DNA of 64,000 nucleotides from Patella vulgata (Eukaryota; Mollusca; Gastropoda; Patellidae). This document shows, one piece after another, positions 9,794 to 22,470 of this stretch (its first letter is position 1; each line of letters starts with the position of its first letter). A program made the translations under genes and the position numbers. The DNA lies in assembly GCF_932274485.2 (NCBI RefSeq), contig NC_065880.2:78983730-79047729 (forward strand), written 5' to 3'. The notes beneath the pieces are model-generated. The model saw nothing but the letters and a program-made list of their open reading frames with translations. It was not told the origin of the DNA and made no database searches.

Positions 9794-12700
9794 GCGGCTA
9801 ACCCCCAAAAACAATGATATCAATTTAGACAGTTATACAATGTCGAGACAAGATCGACCGGGTCCATCAGAGGGGGGTGGTCTTGCCATTTGTGTCAAGA
9901 ACAACATCCCATTCAGCCGATTAACAATTAATCAAACAAATAAATTAGGAAATTATAGGAAATAATCAATCTTGAAGCATAGTAAATGTCTATAACCCGC
10001 CAAATACCAAAACAAAAACTAAGGATTACGACAGGATTTTCAAACAAATTCCGGGTGACAATATAGTCATATGTGGGGATTTCAACTGCCATCATACGGC
10101 GTAGGGTTCACCCGCGAGCGATACAGAGGGAAACGAACTGTACGAGTACGTAGAAGGCAGCGGCCTTCTACTACTCAATGAAAATAATAGCGAACCAACT
10201 TTCGTCGGAAAAAACAGTTAAAAAGGAACCCATATAGACCTAACACTAGTCTCAACGAAACTGTTTCCACATTGCAACTGGGGAATAGGTAACGAAACTT
10301 TAGGCAGCGATCATGTAGCTATCCATACCGCCATAGCGTGCAATGCCAACACTGAAAACACAAAATGTCAGGCTAGGTGGAAAAAGCAAACTGGGATCTA
10401 TATAAAAAATTATGCACACCTTTTCGAACAATCTCACTAGGGCAATAATCAGCTCAGCAGAGCAATCTATCCCCCGAACAAAAGAAACAACCAGAAAATC
10501 CCCTTAACCCTGGTGGTCAGATAAGTTACAATTTCTAGTCAACATCCGGAAATCGGGAACGAAAATACAAACGTAGGCCGAATGAAGAAACTATAAATGA
10601 ATACCTTGAAGCTAAACTTTCCGCAGAGACAGAAATCCAACAAGCCAAGGCAGAAAACTGGCAAAACTTCTGCAGCTCCCTTAATGATCGAACGAGTATA
10701 AAAACAGTATGGAACAAGATACCTCTACTAACCTATAAAACCGAAACGGCCTTAAATAACACGCACAAGGCAAATTTGTTAGGACAGACTTATGCAGACG
10801 GTTGTAGCAACAGCCAACACAGCGAGATTTTTAGGGCTAATAAAAGTAAATTCTTAATAAACCAAAGCCAAATAGTGCACGAAGATGCAGATAATACGTC
10901 AGACCTAAATAGTCCCATTAATATAGATGAGCTGATAAAAGCATTGGCGTTAGTCCTAGATATCTTCAATCTCTCATGGTCAAAAGGAAAAACACCGCAA
11001 GAATGGAAGACTGCCTCAGTTATTCCACTGCATAAATATAACAAAGACAAAAATGAAACCACGCCGTATCGCCCAGTCAGTCTAACATCAACTTTATGTA
11101 AAACATTAGAAACAATAATTACACACAGGTTAAAGTTTCACTGTGAGAGTAATAACATCTTCACAAATCAACAAAGTGGCTACCGCTCTGACAGGTCGAC
11201 TGCAGATCATATCATTAGACTGCAACATGACATTTCCAAAGCATTTACCGCCAAACAATACCTCTGCGCAATTTTCGTCGACCTAACTAAGGCCTTTGAC
11301 CTTGTGTGGGTGGACGGTCTTTTACACAAATTCCACAACGCAAAAATCAAAGGCCGAATGTACAAGTGGATAGAAGATTTTCTCAACAATAGGCATATCA
11401 GAGTACGAGTAGGGAACTGTTTGAGCGAAAAATTCAAAATGGAAAACGGAACACCGCAAGGATCCGTTATCAGTCCAATACTTTTCAACATCATGATAAA
11501 TGATCTTCCCAGTTATGGGGGGAAGGACACAGAATCGGCGCTGTTCGCAGATGACAGCTCGTTCTGGAAGGCATCGAAAGATATAGGTAAAATCAAAAAA
11601 TCACTGCAATACACTTTAGAACAAATTTCCAAGTGGTCAAATGATTGGGGGTTTAAAATATCAGAGGGAAAGACGGTAGCAATGCTGTTCCACCCGACAG
11701 ATAGCAATAGGAAAATTGATTTAAATCTAAACGGCACAAAAATTGAATTTAAAACAGAGGCCAAATTTCTTGGCATGACATTCGATTCTAAACTAACTTG
11801 AAAGCCTCATATCGATGGCATAATAAGTCGCACATCAAAAATACTCAACATGATGAAATATATCAGAGGGACAACCTGGGGCGCTAATAGAAGTACTCTA
11901 ACGCTAATGTACAGATCACTCATCCGCTCGGTTATCGACTACGGATGTCTGGCGTATGCCAACGCAGGCGATAGTCGGCTAAACCGACTAGACAAAATAC
12001 AAAACAAAGCCATAAGACTCGCGACTAGAGCAGCTATAGGAACAAAAACAGTAGCCCTTTTACACGAAATGGGAGAGCTTCCGCTTGACCTCAGGCGTGA
12101 GGAACTCTCACTCAAATATTGGGGCAAGCTGCAAAGTCTAAAACAAAAATGCCCAACATACAACTGTCTCAGCAAATTCAAACGAATGGGTTTTAGGAAA
12201 AAAACCAGACCCGTGAGCTTTGGACAAATGTCAAATGATATTCTAACTAAACACAACTTGAAAGGCACAATTATCGAGACTCAAACCTTCCCCGACACCC
12301 ACCTTGGCAATTAAGTAATCCAACCACCAACACTTACTTAAGTCAAGTTACAAACAAACGCGTTAACCCAATAGAGGCTAGAACACTAGCAATGGAACTA
12401 CTAGACTCAAAATGGAGTAACCATCTTAAGATTTTCACAGATGGATCAAAAGCTTCTACAAAAGGAGCGACAGGATTCGGCATACACATACCCATAGTAA
12501 AGCTGAACATCAAATAGATAGCAATCTTGTAGACAAGGTTTACATTAATCATCCTTCAATCAAAATATGCAAACTCGTCACGAGGCTTAAAACAAGAGAT
12601 GTAGTTAGACTACACATACACACCAATTAAATGCCCGTGTGGACAAATTGCTACCAACTCACACCTGCTAATCAACTGTAAACAATTAAATAAAGAACGT

Positions 12701-12817
12701 CAATCAATGATGGACAAACTGATAGAGAGGGGAAAAACCCTCTGTCTCCCCTCTCTCCACAGCCGGAAGATAGATACTGGGCATCTCAGCTTGTCTGGGA
12801 TTTCATTGAGAATATAG
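9677..12817 (+). pseudogene. LINE ORF2: endonuclease, reverse transcriptase, RNase H remnant
   Basis: In order: AP endonuclease motifs FQLNINGLRSR, ILCIQETRL, EGGGLAICV, GDFNCHH (about 10075) and SDHVAI (about 10310). Reverse transcriptase follows (about 10980-11900), with YRPVSLTSTLCK, FVDLTKAFDLVW, NGTPQGSVISPILF and the catalytic FADD box near 11545. A single TGA near 11800 interrupts it. The RNase H start IFTDGSK (about 12430) is cut short. The C-terminal knuckle CPCG-x7-H-x4-C lies near 12640. The enzyme nicks DNA and copies the element RNA there. Multiple shifts and stops make this copy inactive. Confidence 0.88.
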
Positions 12818-12867
12818 GTATGACCAAACACATTTAATAATAAAACTAATCAATTAAAACACACTCA

Positions 12868-13095
12868 GTAGGGCGAAGCGTAAAAATGACTCCTAGAGGG
12901 TAGCGCCAAGCGCCCTACAATACAAATAAAACTATGATAAAATTAACCAATTAAAATAAACTCAGTAGGGCGGAGCGTAAAAACGTCCCCTAGAGGGAAG
13001 CGCCACCCGTCCTACACCACTAATAAAACTTTAAATTAATAAATCAGGGTATTAACGTAAAAATGTCCCCATAGAGGGTAACGCAACACACCCTG
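12868..13095 (+). repeat. Three 51-bp hairpin units at the LINE 3' end
   Basis: Units 12868-12918, 12965-13015 and 13045-13095 are each exactly 51 bases and close on themselves. Unit 1 pairs GTAGGGCG with CGCCCTAC. Unit 2 pairs the same start with a one-mismatch end. Unit 3 pairs CAGGGT with ACCCTG. An inner CCTAGAGG-type turn and an ACGTAAAAA-like segment are shared. The stems are kept although their bases differ, suggesting selection on RNA shape, plausibly for recognition by the element's reverse transcriptase. Confidence 0.8.
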
Positions 13096-13100
13096 AAACC

Positions 13101-13898
13101 CAACGAACTATTTTTTATTATCTCTTCTCGACTAAATAAGTATTGATTGTAGATCATATTAAGTCATCATATATTTATTATTGTATTTCATTAGCTCCTA
13201 ATAAATATTAACTATATATTATATTAACTCACCATAAATGCAATTCTTGAGTAATTTCTCTTCTTCCATTTATTATTCTTATTATTTGTTTATAAGGACC
13301 CCCCCCCCCCTACTGAAGCCTTACCAGACGAAACAAAAAACCCAAATCACCATAAGACCAGATACTCTCTTTTTTTCTCTCCTTCTTTTCCAGGTGCTGG
13401 ATTCTTCCTTCAGAGAACCAACAACAAAGGAATGAACAACAGAAATAAAGACGAAATTCAACCAACATACCGGACAACAAAACCAAATGGAAGGAAGAAT
13501 GGTCCAGGCCTTACACTCACCAATAAGCCCCAAGGAAGAGTTGCACCGCCCTGCCATTCGACCGGACTAATCGACCAGACCGACGAAAACGACCGAAATA
13601 TATATATATGTACATACTATGTCTAAATGTCCGTCTAAATTTTATGTCTGTTTGTCAAATATCCGTATTGCGTGCATGTCTGCAAATGTTTGTCCTGGTC
13701 CAAATGTTCGTCCATATTCATGTCTGTTTTGTCACAAATTCACCTGTCTATCAATGTCCACTGGCACTACTTTATTCTTTGCACCTGTTATCTCGTCATG
13801 TTATCTTTTGTCTTCTGTACATATATACAAAAACCAAATTATCCTTTTTTTCCACTAATCACATTGTAAATTATTGCACCATGTACACATACATGTTA
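13101..13898. other. AT-rich and low-complexity sequence, no gene
   Basis: Contains two imperfect copies of an AT-rich motif ending ATTAA-CTCACCATA (13140-13235), a poly-C run near 13300 and a pyrimidine tract near 13365-13395. Short frames exist, but none has a recognisable motif. Confidence 0.5.
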
Positions 13899-13948
13899 TT
13901 GTCTGCGATATCACCTCGGTGGAAGCGGACGTAAAATACAACTAACTC
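13899..13948 (-). repeat. Short interspersed repeat P, copy 2
   Basis: Reverse-strand match to the P core, reading TTAGTTGTATTTTACGTCCG followed by CTTCCACCGAGG on the minus strand. See 2041-2090. Confidence 0.8.
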
Positions 13949-14089
13949 ACACACAGAATCAGACAGAAAGCAATTTGAGAAGGTGTACCTAAGAGCCTAA
14001 GACTCGAAAAAATGAAAAACTCTAATCTGAGATAATTACGTTTCTATTTGATACCTTGAAAGTTCGCATCACAATATTCTACTTTTTGT

Positions 14090-16020
14090 CTCAAAATGCT
14101 CCAGCCCCTTCACCGTCAATAATCTCTGTTGCGCGTGAGATTTAGCCATTTTAGATAACAGTCGGGCTTCTTTTGTTGCCAATAGTGCTTGAGGCACGAA
14201 TGGGAATACCCATAACAGTTAAAAATGTTTCTTCAACTTTTAGCCTTGGTTAAAATCAACTGATGCAGTGACAGCTGCAATTTCAATTCTTTGTCTCAAT
14301 ACAAAATTTATTTTTGGACATTTACGCCAAACTTTATTGTGCAGACTTTCATTAGTGTTTTGCGTGTCTAGTAAACACTTTTGTAAAAGTTCTGTGCCAC
14401 CAAGGCGCTGATAAACTGTGGAGACTTCTTCTCGTGCTTTTCTATTTAACGGTGTTCCCACATCAATGTGGGGCTCTTGAGTTTCACCCTTCGCAATACT
14501 CCTGTTGTAAAAACACCAGATGGTATCTCCCAAAGGGCACCTGCTGTGATGCAGATCAGTATCCATTGATATAGCAGGAATAAAAACTTGCGAAAACAGC
14601 ATTCTGCGTCGCTTTCATGTCACCCACGTTTGATCAAATAGCTTTTCCATAATATATTGTGAGTTTATTAATTGTGCTTAATGTCAGTTGCCCCTGACCT
14701 GTGATTGCCCCAAAGCACGTTCCCTGACTGTTTACCGTCAGCGCTCAGTGTGCGCAGAGCAGTTCCCATGTTTTGTAATGTGGTTTACGAACTCTTCTTT
14801 GTTGATAGGTTGCTGTTCTCCATACGGGTTTAACTCAAGAAGAGCCACAAATGTTTTGGCGTCGCCATCACTGATTAAATTTACATATCTGAAATCATCA
14901 CTAGCCTCTACTTCCATAGCATTAGACGAACGATTGAAATTTTTGTTGCACTTTTCTTTATGATTTTCATACCAAGAAAATAATTTTTGTGAATCAGAAC
15001 CAAATCTATTTTTGGCTTAAACACATTTGTGGCAAAAAACTGACACCACATGAAAATCAATCACAAGGACAGTAAAAACGTCGATGACGAAACCGATCCC
15101 ATATAATGAGGAGTGTTCCCGAGTAAGCCATGTCCCATCATTACTGACGGAGATGTCCATTACACCTTCAATATCTATTCATTGTTCAAATCAAAATAAA
15201 TATTTCTTAATATACATGCAGCATTTGGAGAAAAAAAAAACTTCAATATGTTCTGTTGCAGCGGATATTGCTTTCACGTTGTTTAAATATGACTTATGAT
15301 GCATGCTTGGCATTCCCAAAAGTCGCTAAAGTCCAGCATACCCCACCCCCATATCCAATGTCGCAAAAAACAGCGATCTATTTATTAGGAAGGCTGTTCG
15401 CAAACTTGATCAATTCCCTATCCGCTGACTTGAATATGTTGCAATCACAACATCCACACGAACGGCATTGTCCATTTTTTTTAATCAATGACACTGACTT
15501 CTAAATTCTCATTTTTGCATTCAGGGCATTTCAGGCCTTTCACTAATTCACTCAACATATAAATCCCTGCATAAATATGAAACTATATTGATAATTATTT
15601 TCATCATTGTTAAAACCTTCTTTAGTATCAGACGCGGAGTCAATTTCCTAGATCATACAAAATTTGTTATAGTCAGTTAATTTGCGTTTAGAGGCTGATA
15701 TAAAAAAAAAATCAGTAGGCATATTGATAATTAATTCTTCATTATTATTTATAGATAAATCAGCAAGGGGTTCAGAGTTATTAGATTTATTTATTTCATC
15801 AGTTTTTTAAAATCCCAATACCGTTATCTCTATCACACGAGTCAATGACCTTGTAGGTCAGTTCAAGGTCACTTTTACTATTACTCGTACTAATACTATT
15901 ACTACACGCGGCAACACAAATCTATTATTAATTGAATCTTTGTTTGTTTTCTTGTAATGGCTAATTGTTTAGCTGCCCAACACTTTCCAGGTCCACAACC
16001 CTTTGTTTTTCGAGGCATTT
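14090..16020 (-). pseudogene. Mutator-like transposase (decayed)
   Basis: Reading leftward from an ATG near 16016: MPRKTKGCGPGKCWAAKQL; then LVKGLKCPECKNENLEVSV (about 15540); DISVSNDGTWLTREHSSLYG and VFTVLVIDFHVVSVFC (about 15160-15030); RYVNLISDGDAKTF (about 14870); LHHSRCPLGDTIWCFY (about 14560) and CLLDTQNTNESLHNKVWRKC (about 14350). The order and motifs match the Mutator-type transposase family common in molluscs and cnidarians (the family I recall as the Pfam 'Mutator' domain). Many stops and shifts separate the blocks. I could not identify terminal repeats. Confidence 0.72.
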
Positions 16021-16932
16021 TTCATTCAGGTATAATGATATAAATTAGAAAAAGCGATGATCACAAAATTTTTTTAGAAGCCGATATAACATAACGGTAA
16101 AGGGATCGTAGCCGCGATTATCAAATAGAATGTTTATAATAACGATTTAAGACCGGTTAACTGTGACTATGGAAAGCGTACCCGTCGTTGCCATGGTACA
16201 GTTTCCTCGCTTTGGAATTATCGTCCAGCACATGCCGTCTGACCCTAATTCCACATGCAAAACTCCGCCTTTTTATCTAAATAAGGCCGAATAGATGACG
16301 GATTTTGCCGAATATTAACGGAAACCGAATCACTATTTTAAGATTATTTTACTCCCCATCAGGCGCAGCGCGAAAACCGCTTTCAAGCCATATATAACAA
16401 TATGGCCGACTACCGTGGGAAAGTTTCGTAAATAACGTAGAAAGTAAGCGAATTTTGGACCTTTTTTGACAATATTAAATAATTACTGTTGCAACCTTTG
16501 CAAAATTCAATAAAATTTAGACTTCAACGAATTTGAATCTGCTTTGACAAAAATCGGTAACTCACCCCTTCAACATCGTATAAAGTGAATTGTCGATATT
16601 CATATCTTTCTTTGTTAAAAAATTCGGACATAAATTTACCATGTCATTGGTTATAATCTTCTCTGAAGTACTATACTTGGCCATGATGTCAACGTCTTCT
16701 TGTTGGATGAAAAAGTGGTTGCTATGTCTTGGTGAAGTGGTAAGTTTTCCTGAGGACACTTTCCTTACCCGCTGGAAGTCCGCGTTTAATAAAGTTGAAA
16801 GTGCTTTAACAGTAGCATATGAAGATAGCCTTGAAAGAAAAAAAAGGAGAAAAATCAGCACAACTTACAAGTATCATAAAAATTTGCAAAACCCTGAAGG
16901 CCCATTTAAGATGCATTATGTAATGCCCCCGC
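16021..16932. other. No gene supported
   Basis: Two overlapping open frames (plus 16590-17108, minus 16562-16861) lie here on opposite strands. Neither shows a recognisable motif, and the plus frame runs into the inverted-repeat element at 16933, so I treat both as chance. Confidence 0.45.
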
Positions 16933-17255
16933 CAGACCGGGGTGGCGTCCTTATTGCGTTGCTGCGACCGTTCGGCGACCAGAAAATTCACAAGGTCGCC
17001 GGCAAACGTGAACACAACGCGCGAAAATGTCCCAAAAAATTACAAACTTTAAAAAAGTATTCTCATAACTTTCCAATTCAGATCGCAGAACATTGGCGTT
17101 TGTTTTGAACATGCTCAAAACAAACGCCGTGACTCGGCGACCATGGTGACCACATCACATAGCGATGGTTTCCACCACGCTTATGGCGATCTTAACGCGC
17201 TCTAAAACCATTTTCCGTCGCCGTAGCAGCTAAGTAAGGACGCCACCCTGGTCTG
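16933..17255. mobile_element. Foldback/MITE with CAGACC-GGGTGGCG ends
   Basis: CAGACCGGGGTGGCGTCCTT at 16933 is the inverse of the end at 17255 (one mismatch in the first 20), and pairing continues imperfectly inward. Inside is a perfect 14-bp stem, GGCGTTTGTTTTGA with six loop bases, at 17095-17128. About 323 bp, non-coding. The CAG...CTG ends suggest a hAT-related MITE, but I see no 8-bp target duplication. Confidence 0.75.
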
Positions 17256-17509
17256 ACAGGGGTATAAGATAAAGCGCTGGGCGCTCTAGGCTGTAACGCA
17301 CTGATTATTTAAGAACTCTGATCGAAGTGGGCGACTCCGAAGTGTCCACGCCACGCAAGTTTCAATGAATTGAGTCATAGCTGACTTCTATTTGCCCCCA
17401 ATCTGAGTCAAAAGACTCATCTAGCTGAGTATTTTCTCAAAACTCACCCAAATGAGTAAGTTGTACTTATTTTTGACCCATTTTTTTTACACTTGTCTCA
17501 GTGACATAC

Positions 17510-17615
17510 CCTATGATGCAACGAACAACGATAAATTTGCTCGGCGAACGTAGGGATCGTACACGGGACCTCCAGGTTAGCGTGCTAACGGCACACCCTC
17601 TGGGCCACCGTGGCT
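17510..17615 (-). repeat. tRNA-like SINE head, third type
   Basis: On the minus strand GTGGCCCAGAGGGTGTGCC resembles an A box, and GTGTACGATCCC a weak B box, about 45 bases apart. The following TTCGCCGAG recalls SINE family 1, but the downstream part differs, so this is a related or truncated SINE rather than a tRNA gene. Confidence 0.55.
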
Positions 17616-19920
17616 TCCCTCTTAACGGAATTACATGTATGCCTGCATTTATCTTAAAACAACTTGGGCAGATAGTACTGTCATCTAAATCGGGAAATGT
17701 CTGTATTGAATATGACATTTTATAAGTAAAATTTCTATATTCCACCAGATTTTCGTTTATTAGAAACATTTAGACATCTTTTACCTGCTTTAAAAGAAAG
17801 AGAACTCATCCTAAATAGACGGGTCTTAAGACCAAAATGAACTGGTGTTAAGATCTGAGAATTAGAATGGATTGGGTTGATATAATTCTAATTATTAGAC
17901 TGTAGCAACATTACAGTTAGCTTACAAATGAAACGACGTGTGGATACGTTAAACAAAGTAGATATTAAAAAAGTTGATCAAAAAATAAGCTCATATTGGG
18001 TGGTACATTTTCCCTTTAAAATAGACTGAAGATTACTCAGATTTGTCCTATATCTAAAAATTATTGTATCAGCTGCGTCTGTGGGATTACCCGCTGGTAT
18101 CAGAAGCTTAGAAACGGTATTTCTGCTCATTTAGGTGAATACATGTATAGGGTTAGGTGAAGAGATGCTAAAATGGCGTCCATTCTTTGCGCGTTGATTT
18201 TTTCGCTTCCCCCCCCCCCCCGACGTTATTTCCAAAAAATGTTAGAAGAAAAGAAATATGGTCTGTGTATGCAGGGAACCCCGCCCCGCCACTGGAAGCG
18301 CGCCTCGACATTAGTACAGAAAATAAGCAAACTGGATGAGTTGAACTTTTAGGACATTTGCCAAGAAAGAGGGAGTGTACATCAGAAACAAGAACGCTCT
18401 GTTGACAATTGGGAAGCAATTAAGTATCTCAAAACTTCACAAACACCATGTGCTGATACATGGCACTCTAGTATGAGAGCATTCAACCAGTCAAGTTTAG
18501 CCAAACTGAAACGCTATCGTTGGGCATTTCGGAGATCCTGGCCATAAGAGCTTTTAATCGAGTTTCCGCCCCTCCCTGGCAGCCACAAAACCTTCACATT
18601 ACGCTTGTGTTGTCTACCTGAAAAATATATTAAAGATGAGATTCAAGAAGTTGTTATCGTAGAGTTCAATAACGGAATGGAGCTGAGTGGGAAGGACCGC
18701 AGGTCTTATTTATGCCCTTCGCTTATCTTGTACAATCATTTTCCTTGCATCTAAGTAAGATAAAAAAAAACTATAACAAACCTCTACTGTCCAGAATAAT
18801 CATAATCATTCCCATGCGACAAGACTTGAAATATTCATGACGGTTGTGACGATTCCATATTTTTGTTTCAGGGAAGAAGCCAATAAAAACGCTATTCAGA
18901 AACAAAATTTTACAAAATCATAAACATCTCCCACTTAAAAGTTGCAATTTCATATTTTTAAGTTATATTTTTAAAATTTATTAAAATAAAGCCTTAAAAT
19001 AGATGGTATCTATAAACAGTCCTACCTTGTTAAAGAATAATCCTATAATTCACTATTGCCAGTTGAAAAATTGGCAAAAATATCATTTTCATCTTCAAAT
19101 TCAAACGTTTGAAGATAACTACTCCATGGTGGAGAATAGAAAACAAGGAAGGTAATTGTGTTATTATTTCCGGTGTAAATGAGTTTTAAGTGTGAGAATG
19201 ACACCTATGATCATATAAAAGTGAGTTGACAAACTATTGAACAAAATACATAGAAATAATTATGTTTTGACTTTCTTAGAAAATATGAAATTGTAACTTT
19301 AAGGAATGACAGAGGTTTTGAGTTGACATATAAGACATGTAACTAAATACAGCGGTAATAGTAGAGACATCCATGCAAATACATGGTTATTGAACATATC
19401 TTTAGTTCTGTACTTGCCGAATGGAAGAATGTATACTAAAACTGTAAACGCAACAGAAAATGCTTCTGAAATTAAACAACAAAACAAAACAAATTAAAAC
19501 AAACCTTGAATATTTTAAACATATGTAGATGCCTCGAATTGTGTGTCGTATCTATAAACATGCTGGACAATAATATATGACATCAAATTCCAGACATCGT
19601 ATGGATTCCACCAGCAGTTCGTCACAGTTATTGCAATGGTAGCTCTTCGGTAGATGGTAAATCTGGACGCCTATACTCCCCAAAGTTGGCTTAATAGATG
19701 CCCAGGCCTGGGGTTGTGAATCTATTTTTTTTATAAAGTATTCACTATTTCCTGTATATTGTTGAAATATTTTAAGGCATTATTCGTGTCATAAATTGTA
19801 GATTCTATAATTTTATTAGCCCACATTCTTAATTTTATAGATTGATACCGATTGACGAAATTAAAGATGTAATCTATGTGAGATGATATCAGATGTAAGC
19901 ACACACTGCCGCGTAAATGA
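17616..19920. other. No gene recognised
   Basis: Non-coding. It holds a poly-C run near 18210 and scattered AT-rich tracts. No long frame shows a motif. Confidence 0.55.
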
Positions 19921-20005
19921 CAACCACCGGCCACCACTTCAGTATAGATAACTGGCGTCGTGGCTGTTCATTGTTCAGTTCTCCATTTATTAGCCCATAC
20001 CGCAT
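19921..20005 (+). repeat. Direct repeat, copy 1
   Basis: CACCGGCCACCACT, then a run of about 35 bases from TGTTCATTGTTCAGTTCTCC is repeated at 21023-21100. Spacing is about 1.1 kb. Nature unknown. Confidence 0.7.
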
Positions 20006-20458
20006 TATCTATGACACAGGCGCCTGTAACGTGGAAAATATTTCAAAAATAACATTAAACTATGGACTAAGTATATGTTTAAAGTCTGTTACGTCTATGT
20101 TCGTAAGCGAGGTTATCAAATAACTGGTCTGGTTCCAATTTCTAACTCCGGGGCAAATAACTCGTCTGAAACCGGTTATCTTTCAGTAGATATAATAATA
20201 CCAAGATGAGAAACGTCTTGGAATTAAATAATTGGGATCAAAGTTCACAACTCTAGATTCCGTCAACTAGTTGCAATACTCACTAATTTTCGCTAAGTAG
20301 AAAATCGAGTCGACGAAGACGTTTAAAAATTGTCCACGTGACTTAATTTAATTTTACTTGTCTTTACCACACTAGGAAGAGCTGTTATAAACAAAACCCA
20401 CATTCTGGTTGATGTGAGGGATTAGCCAAGGAAACAGCCTGTTGCAGCGAGTTCACGG

Positions 20459-20640
20459 AACTGTGGGTAACCCACTAGAAACATCAACGCTGATTAGTTA
20501 ATCTAATGTCTGCAGCGAGTTCTTGGCGTGCGGTTTGCGGAGCTGTGGGTCTGTTACTACGAGTTTTTGGCGTGAGTTGCACAGAACTGTGGGTAACCCA
20601 CTAGAAACATCAACGCTGATTAGTTAATCTAATGTCTGGC
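20459..20640 (+). repeat. 55-bp direct repeat with a variable spacer
   Basis: AACTGTGGGTAACCCACTAG through CATCAACGCTGATTAGTTAA occurs at 20459-20514 and 20584-20640, nearly identical. GCAGCGAG/GGCGTGAG phrases precede both copies. A local tandem duplication, about 125 bp period. Confidence 0.8.
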
Positions 20641-21022
20641 GTCATAGGGTCAAAACCGCTCGTATGACCCCCCGACAGGACCTACCACTACAACTGGTCA
20701 AATCTTTATGTAGTAGAGGCCATCGAAAGTATAAACAAAAAACGAAACGAAATATAGATCTGTATTTTAATCAGATTGGTTTTCACCGTCTTCATTGGAC
20801 TATTCTTTTGGATTTTAACCTAATCTTTGAACCTTTTCCTTTCTCTGCTTGGGTCTGCCCTTTTTTAAAACAAAGTAGAACGATTAGGTTTTTCCGAGGT
20901 ATGATAATGCCGACCTTCCCCATCTTGTCGACCTTGGATCATTATCAACTGGTCGTTTGAAAGTAGATCGAACACGACGTATCCATACTTAACACTAGTA
21001 ATTCATCATCTTGTACATGGCA

Positions 21023-21100
21023 CTCGCCGGCCACCACTACCGCGTAGCCAACTAAGGCTTTGGATGTTCATTGTTCAGTTCTCCATTTATTAGCCCATAG
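21023..21100 (+). repeat. Direct repeat, copy 2
   Basis: Second copy of the 19921-20005 sequence, sharing CCGGCCACCACT and the TGTTCATTGTTCAG block. Confidence 0.7.
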
Positions 21101-21177
21101 ATAGATACTACCGAATTATACACGATAGTCTTATATAAAAACTGCATTAGAACTAGGCCTCAATCTGATCGAAAATA

Positions 21178-21400
21178 AAATGAAATGGGGTTTAACGGCC
21201 TACTTTTCATCACCGACAGGGCTAATGAAAGAAGTTTTGCCAGGACAGCGGTGTTACGCCCTACTCTTATATCGAATTCTACCTGTCATGTATTCTTTTG
21301 TGTCGATATGTCACGGAACCTTGGTTTTGTGTTCCATCCGAACGTCTAGATGCTGTTCTTGCCAAGCCCTCTGGTCTAGATCTACCACGAACCAAGGCTA
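21178..21400 (-). repeat. SINE family 1, partial
   Basis: Begins on the plus strand with ATGAAATGGGGTTTAACGG, the reverse of the SINE 1 tail, then follows the SINE 1 body (GACAGCGGTGTTACG, CCATCCGAACGTCTAGA). The tRNA-like head is missing. Confidence 0.8.
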
Positions 21401-21499
21401 ACTTTTAATGTTTCTGTAGATTACATACAATTCGGTTTACCAAGTTGGAACTTGGCCTAGATCTTAAAAATAATTAAAAAAAAATCAATAAATAAATAG

Positions 21500-21715
21500 G
21501 GTTGAACGTCATACTATTCTGCATCGGCTGGGCAATAATAAAGACGAGCATATACAGTGTGCCTATGGGATATATCGCCTGGACAGCAGCGCTACGGTCT
21601 ACTCTTTGAATTCCAACTGCCAAGGGTTCTTTTGTACCAATATGTACATGGGACCTCGTTATTTTTTCGTCCCATTCGAACGACTAGACCCGGCGTTTGG
21701 GTCTAAAATTACAAC
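21500..21715 (-). repeat. SINE family 1, partial and diverged
   Basis: GGGTTGAACGTCATACTATT, then GACAGCAGCGCTACGG and CCATTCGAACGACTAGAC follow the SINE 1 order on the minus strand. Older and more diverged than the neighbouring copy. Confidence 0.75.
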
Positions 21716-21878
21716 GAACCACAGTCAACATCTAAATTTTCCTTAGAACATGTACAAATCGGTTTACCTTTGAAATTGGATGCAAATACATGTAACCCTA
21801 GTTTACCATAATAACTCGCCGTGTAAAGTGTGATTCTCCATATAGTCGGGTGAAGATAAGCCATATGGAGTGAATATA

Positions 21879-22470
21879 CCTAGAACAAATTGCAACAGAA
21901 TTTTTATCGATGGAATCTGGTAGAGGGGTCACCGAAGGTCTCCCAAACATAAATCGCCCAAAATTTTTGAGTAATTAGCATAAATCCAAAATGGCCGCCA
22001 TTGGCAACTTAAAACTCCAATATCTCGGAAAAAGTTGAGTTTGGAGGGTGTAAATGTATTATGGCTCAGAAAAACAAAGCGAAATGACGTCCCTGAGACG
22101 TCATACGGCCAACAATTTGCATAAATCCAATATGGCCGCCATTGAAACTTAAAACTCCGATATCTCGGGAATGGTTAAGTTTGGCGGATGTAAATGTATT
22201 ACGAGTAGATAGGAAAGTGTTACCAAAGAAGTAGAAAAACAGTGAGTTTGGAGTGTATAAATGTATTACGGGTAGATAGGAAAGTGCTACCAAAGAATCA
22301 GAAAAAACATTGCCATATTACGTCACCGGGACGCCGTAACGTCATACGTCCAATAATTAGTATAAATCCAATATGGCCGCCATTAGAACCATAAACATCC
22401 AGTTTCTCGCGGATGGTTGAGTTTAGCGGGTGAAAATGTATTACTTGTATCATCTTGTCGAACAATTCAT
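21879..22470 (+). repeat. Repeat Q, plus-strand copy
   Basis: Starts CCTAGAACAAATTGCAA and contains three spaced ATGGCCGCCATT phrases with AAAACTCCRATATCTCGG and CATACGGCCAA. The internal GTAGATAGGAAAGTG segment is doubled. A reverse copy lies at 30056-30557, on the far side of the Kolobok-like element. Confidence 0.8.

Larger units (their letters stand above)
8211..13100 (+). mobile_element. Decayed I-group LINE with RNase H remnant
   Basis: About 4.9 kb holding an ORF1 with an RRM-like region and CCHC knuckles, then ORF2 with an AP endonuclease, reverse transcriptase, RNase H remnant and a C-terminal cysteine/histidine motif. The RNase H places it in the I group (I, Nimb or a relative) rather than Jockey. 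Several frameshifts, stops and a partial RNase H deletion make it dead. It ends in three structured 51-bp hairpin units (12868-13095). The 5' end appears truncated. Confidence 0.85.

Noticed and set aside
16590-17108. 172-residue plus-strand frame and an overlapping 99-residue minus frame
   Set aside because: Both lack motifs, overlap each other, and the plus frame extends into an inverted-repeat element.
20664-20960. 98-residue plus-strand frame
   Set aside because: No motif, signal peptide or splice context; AT-rich composition makes it likely to be chance.
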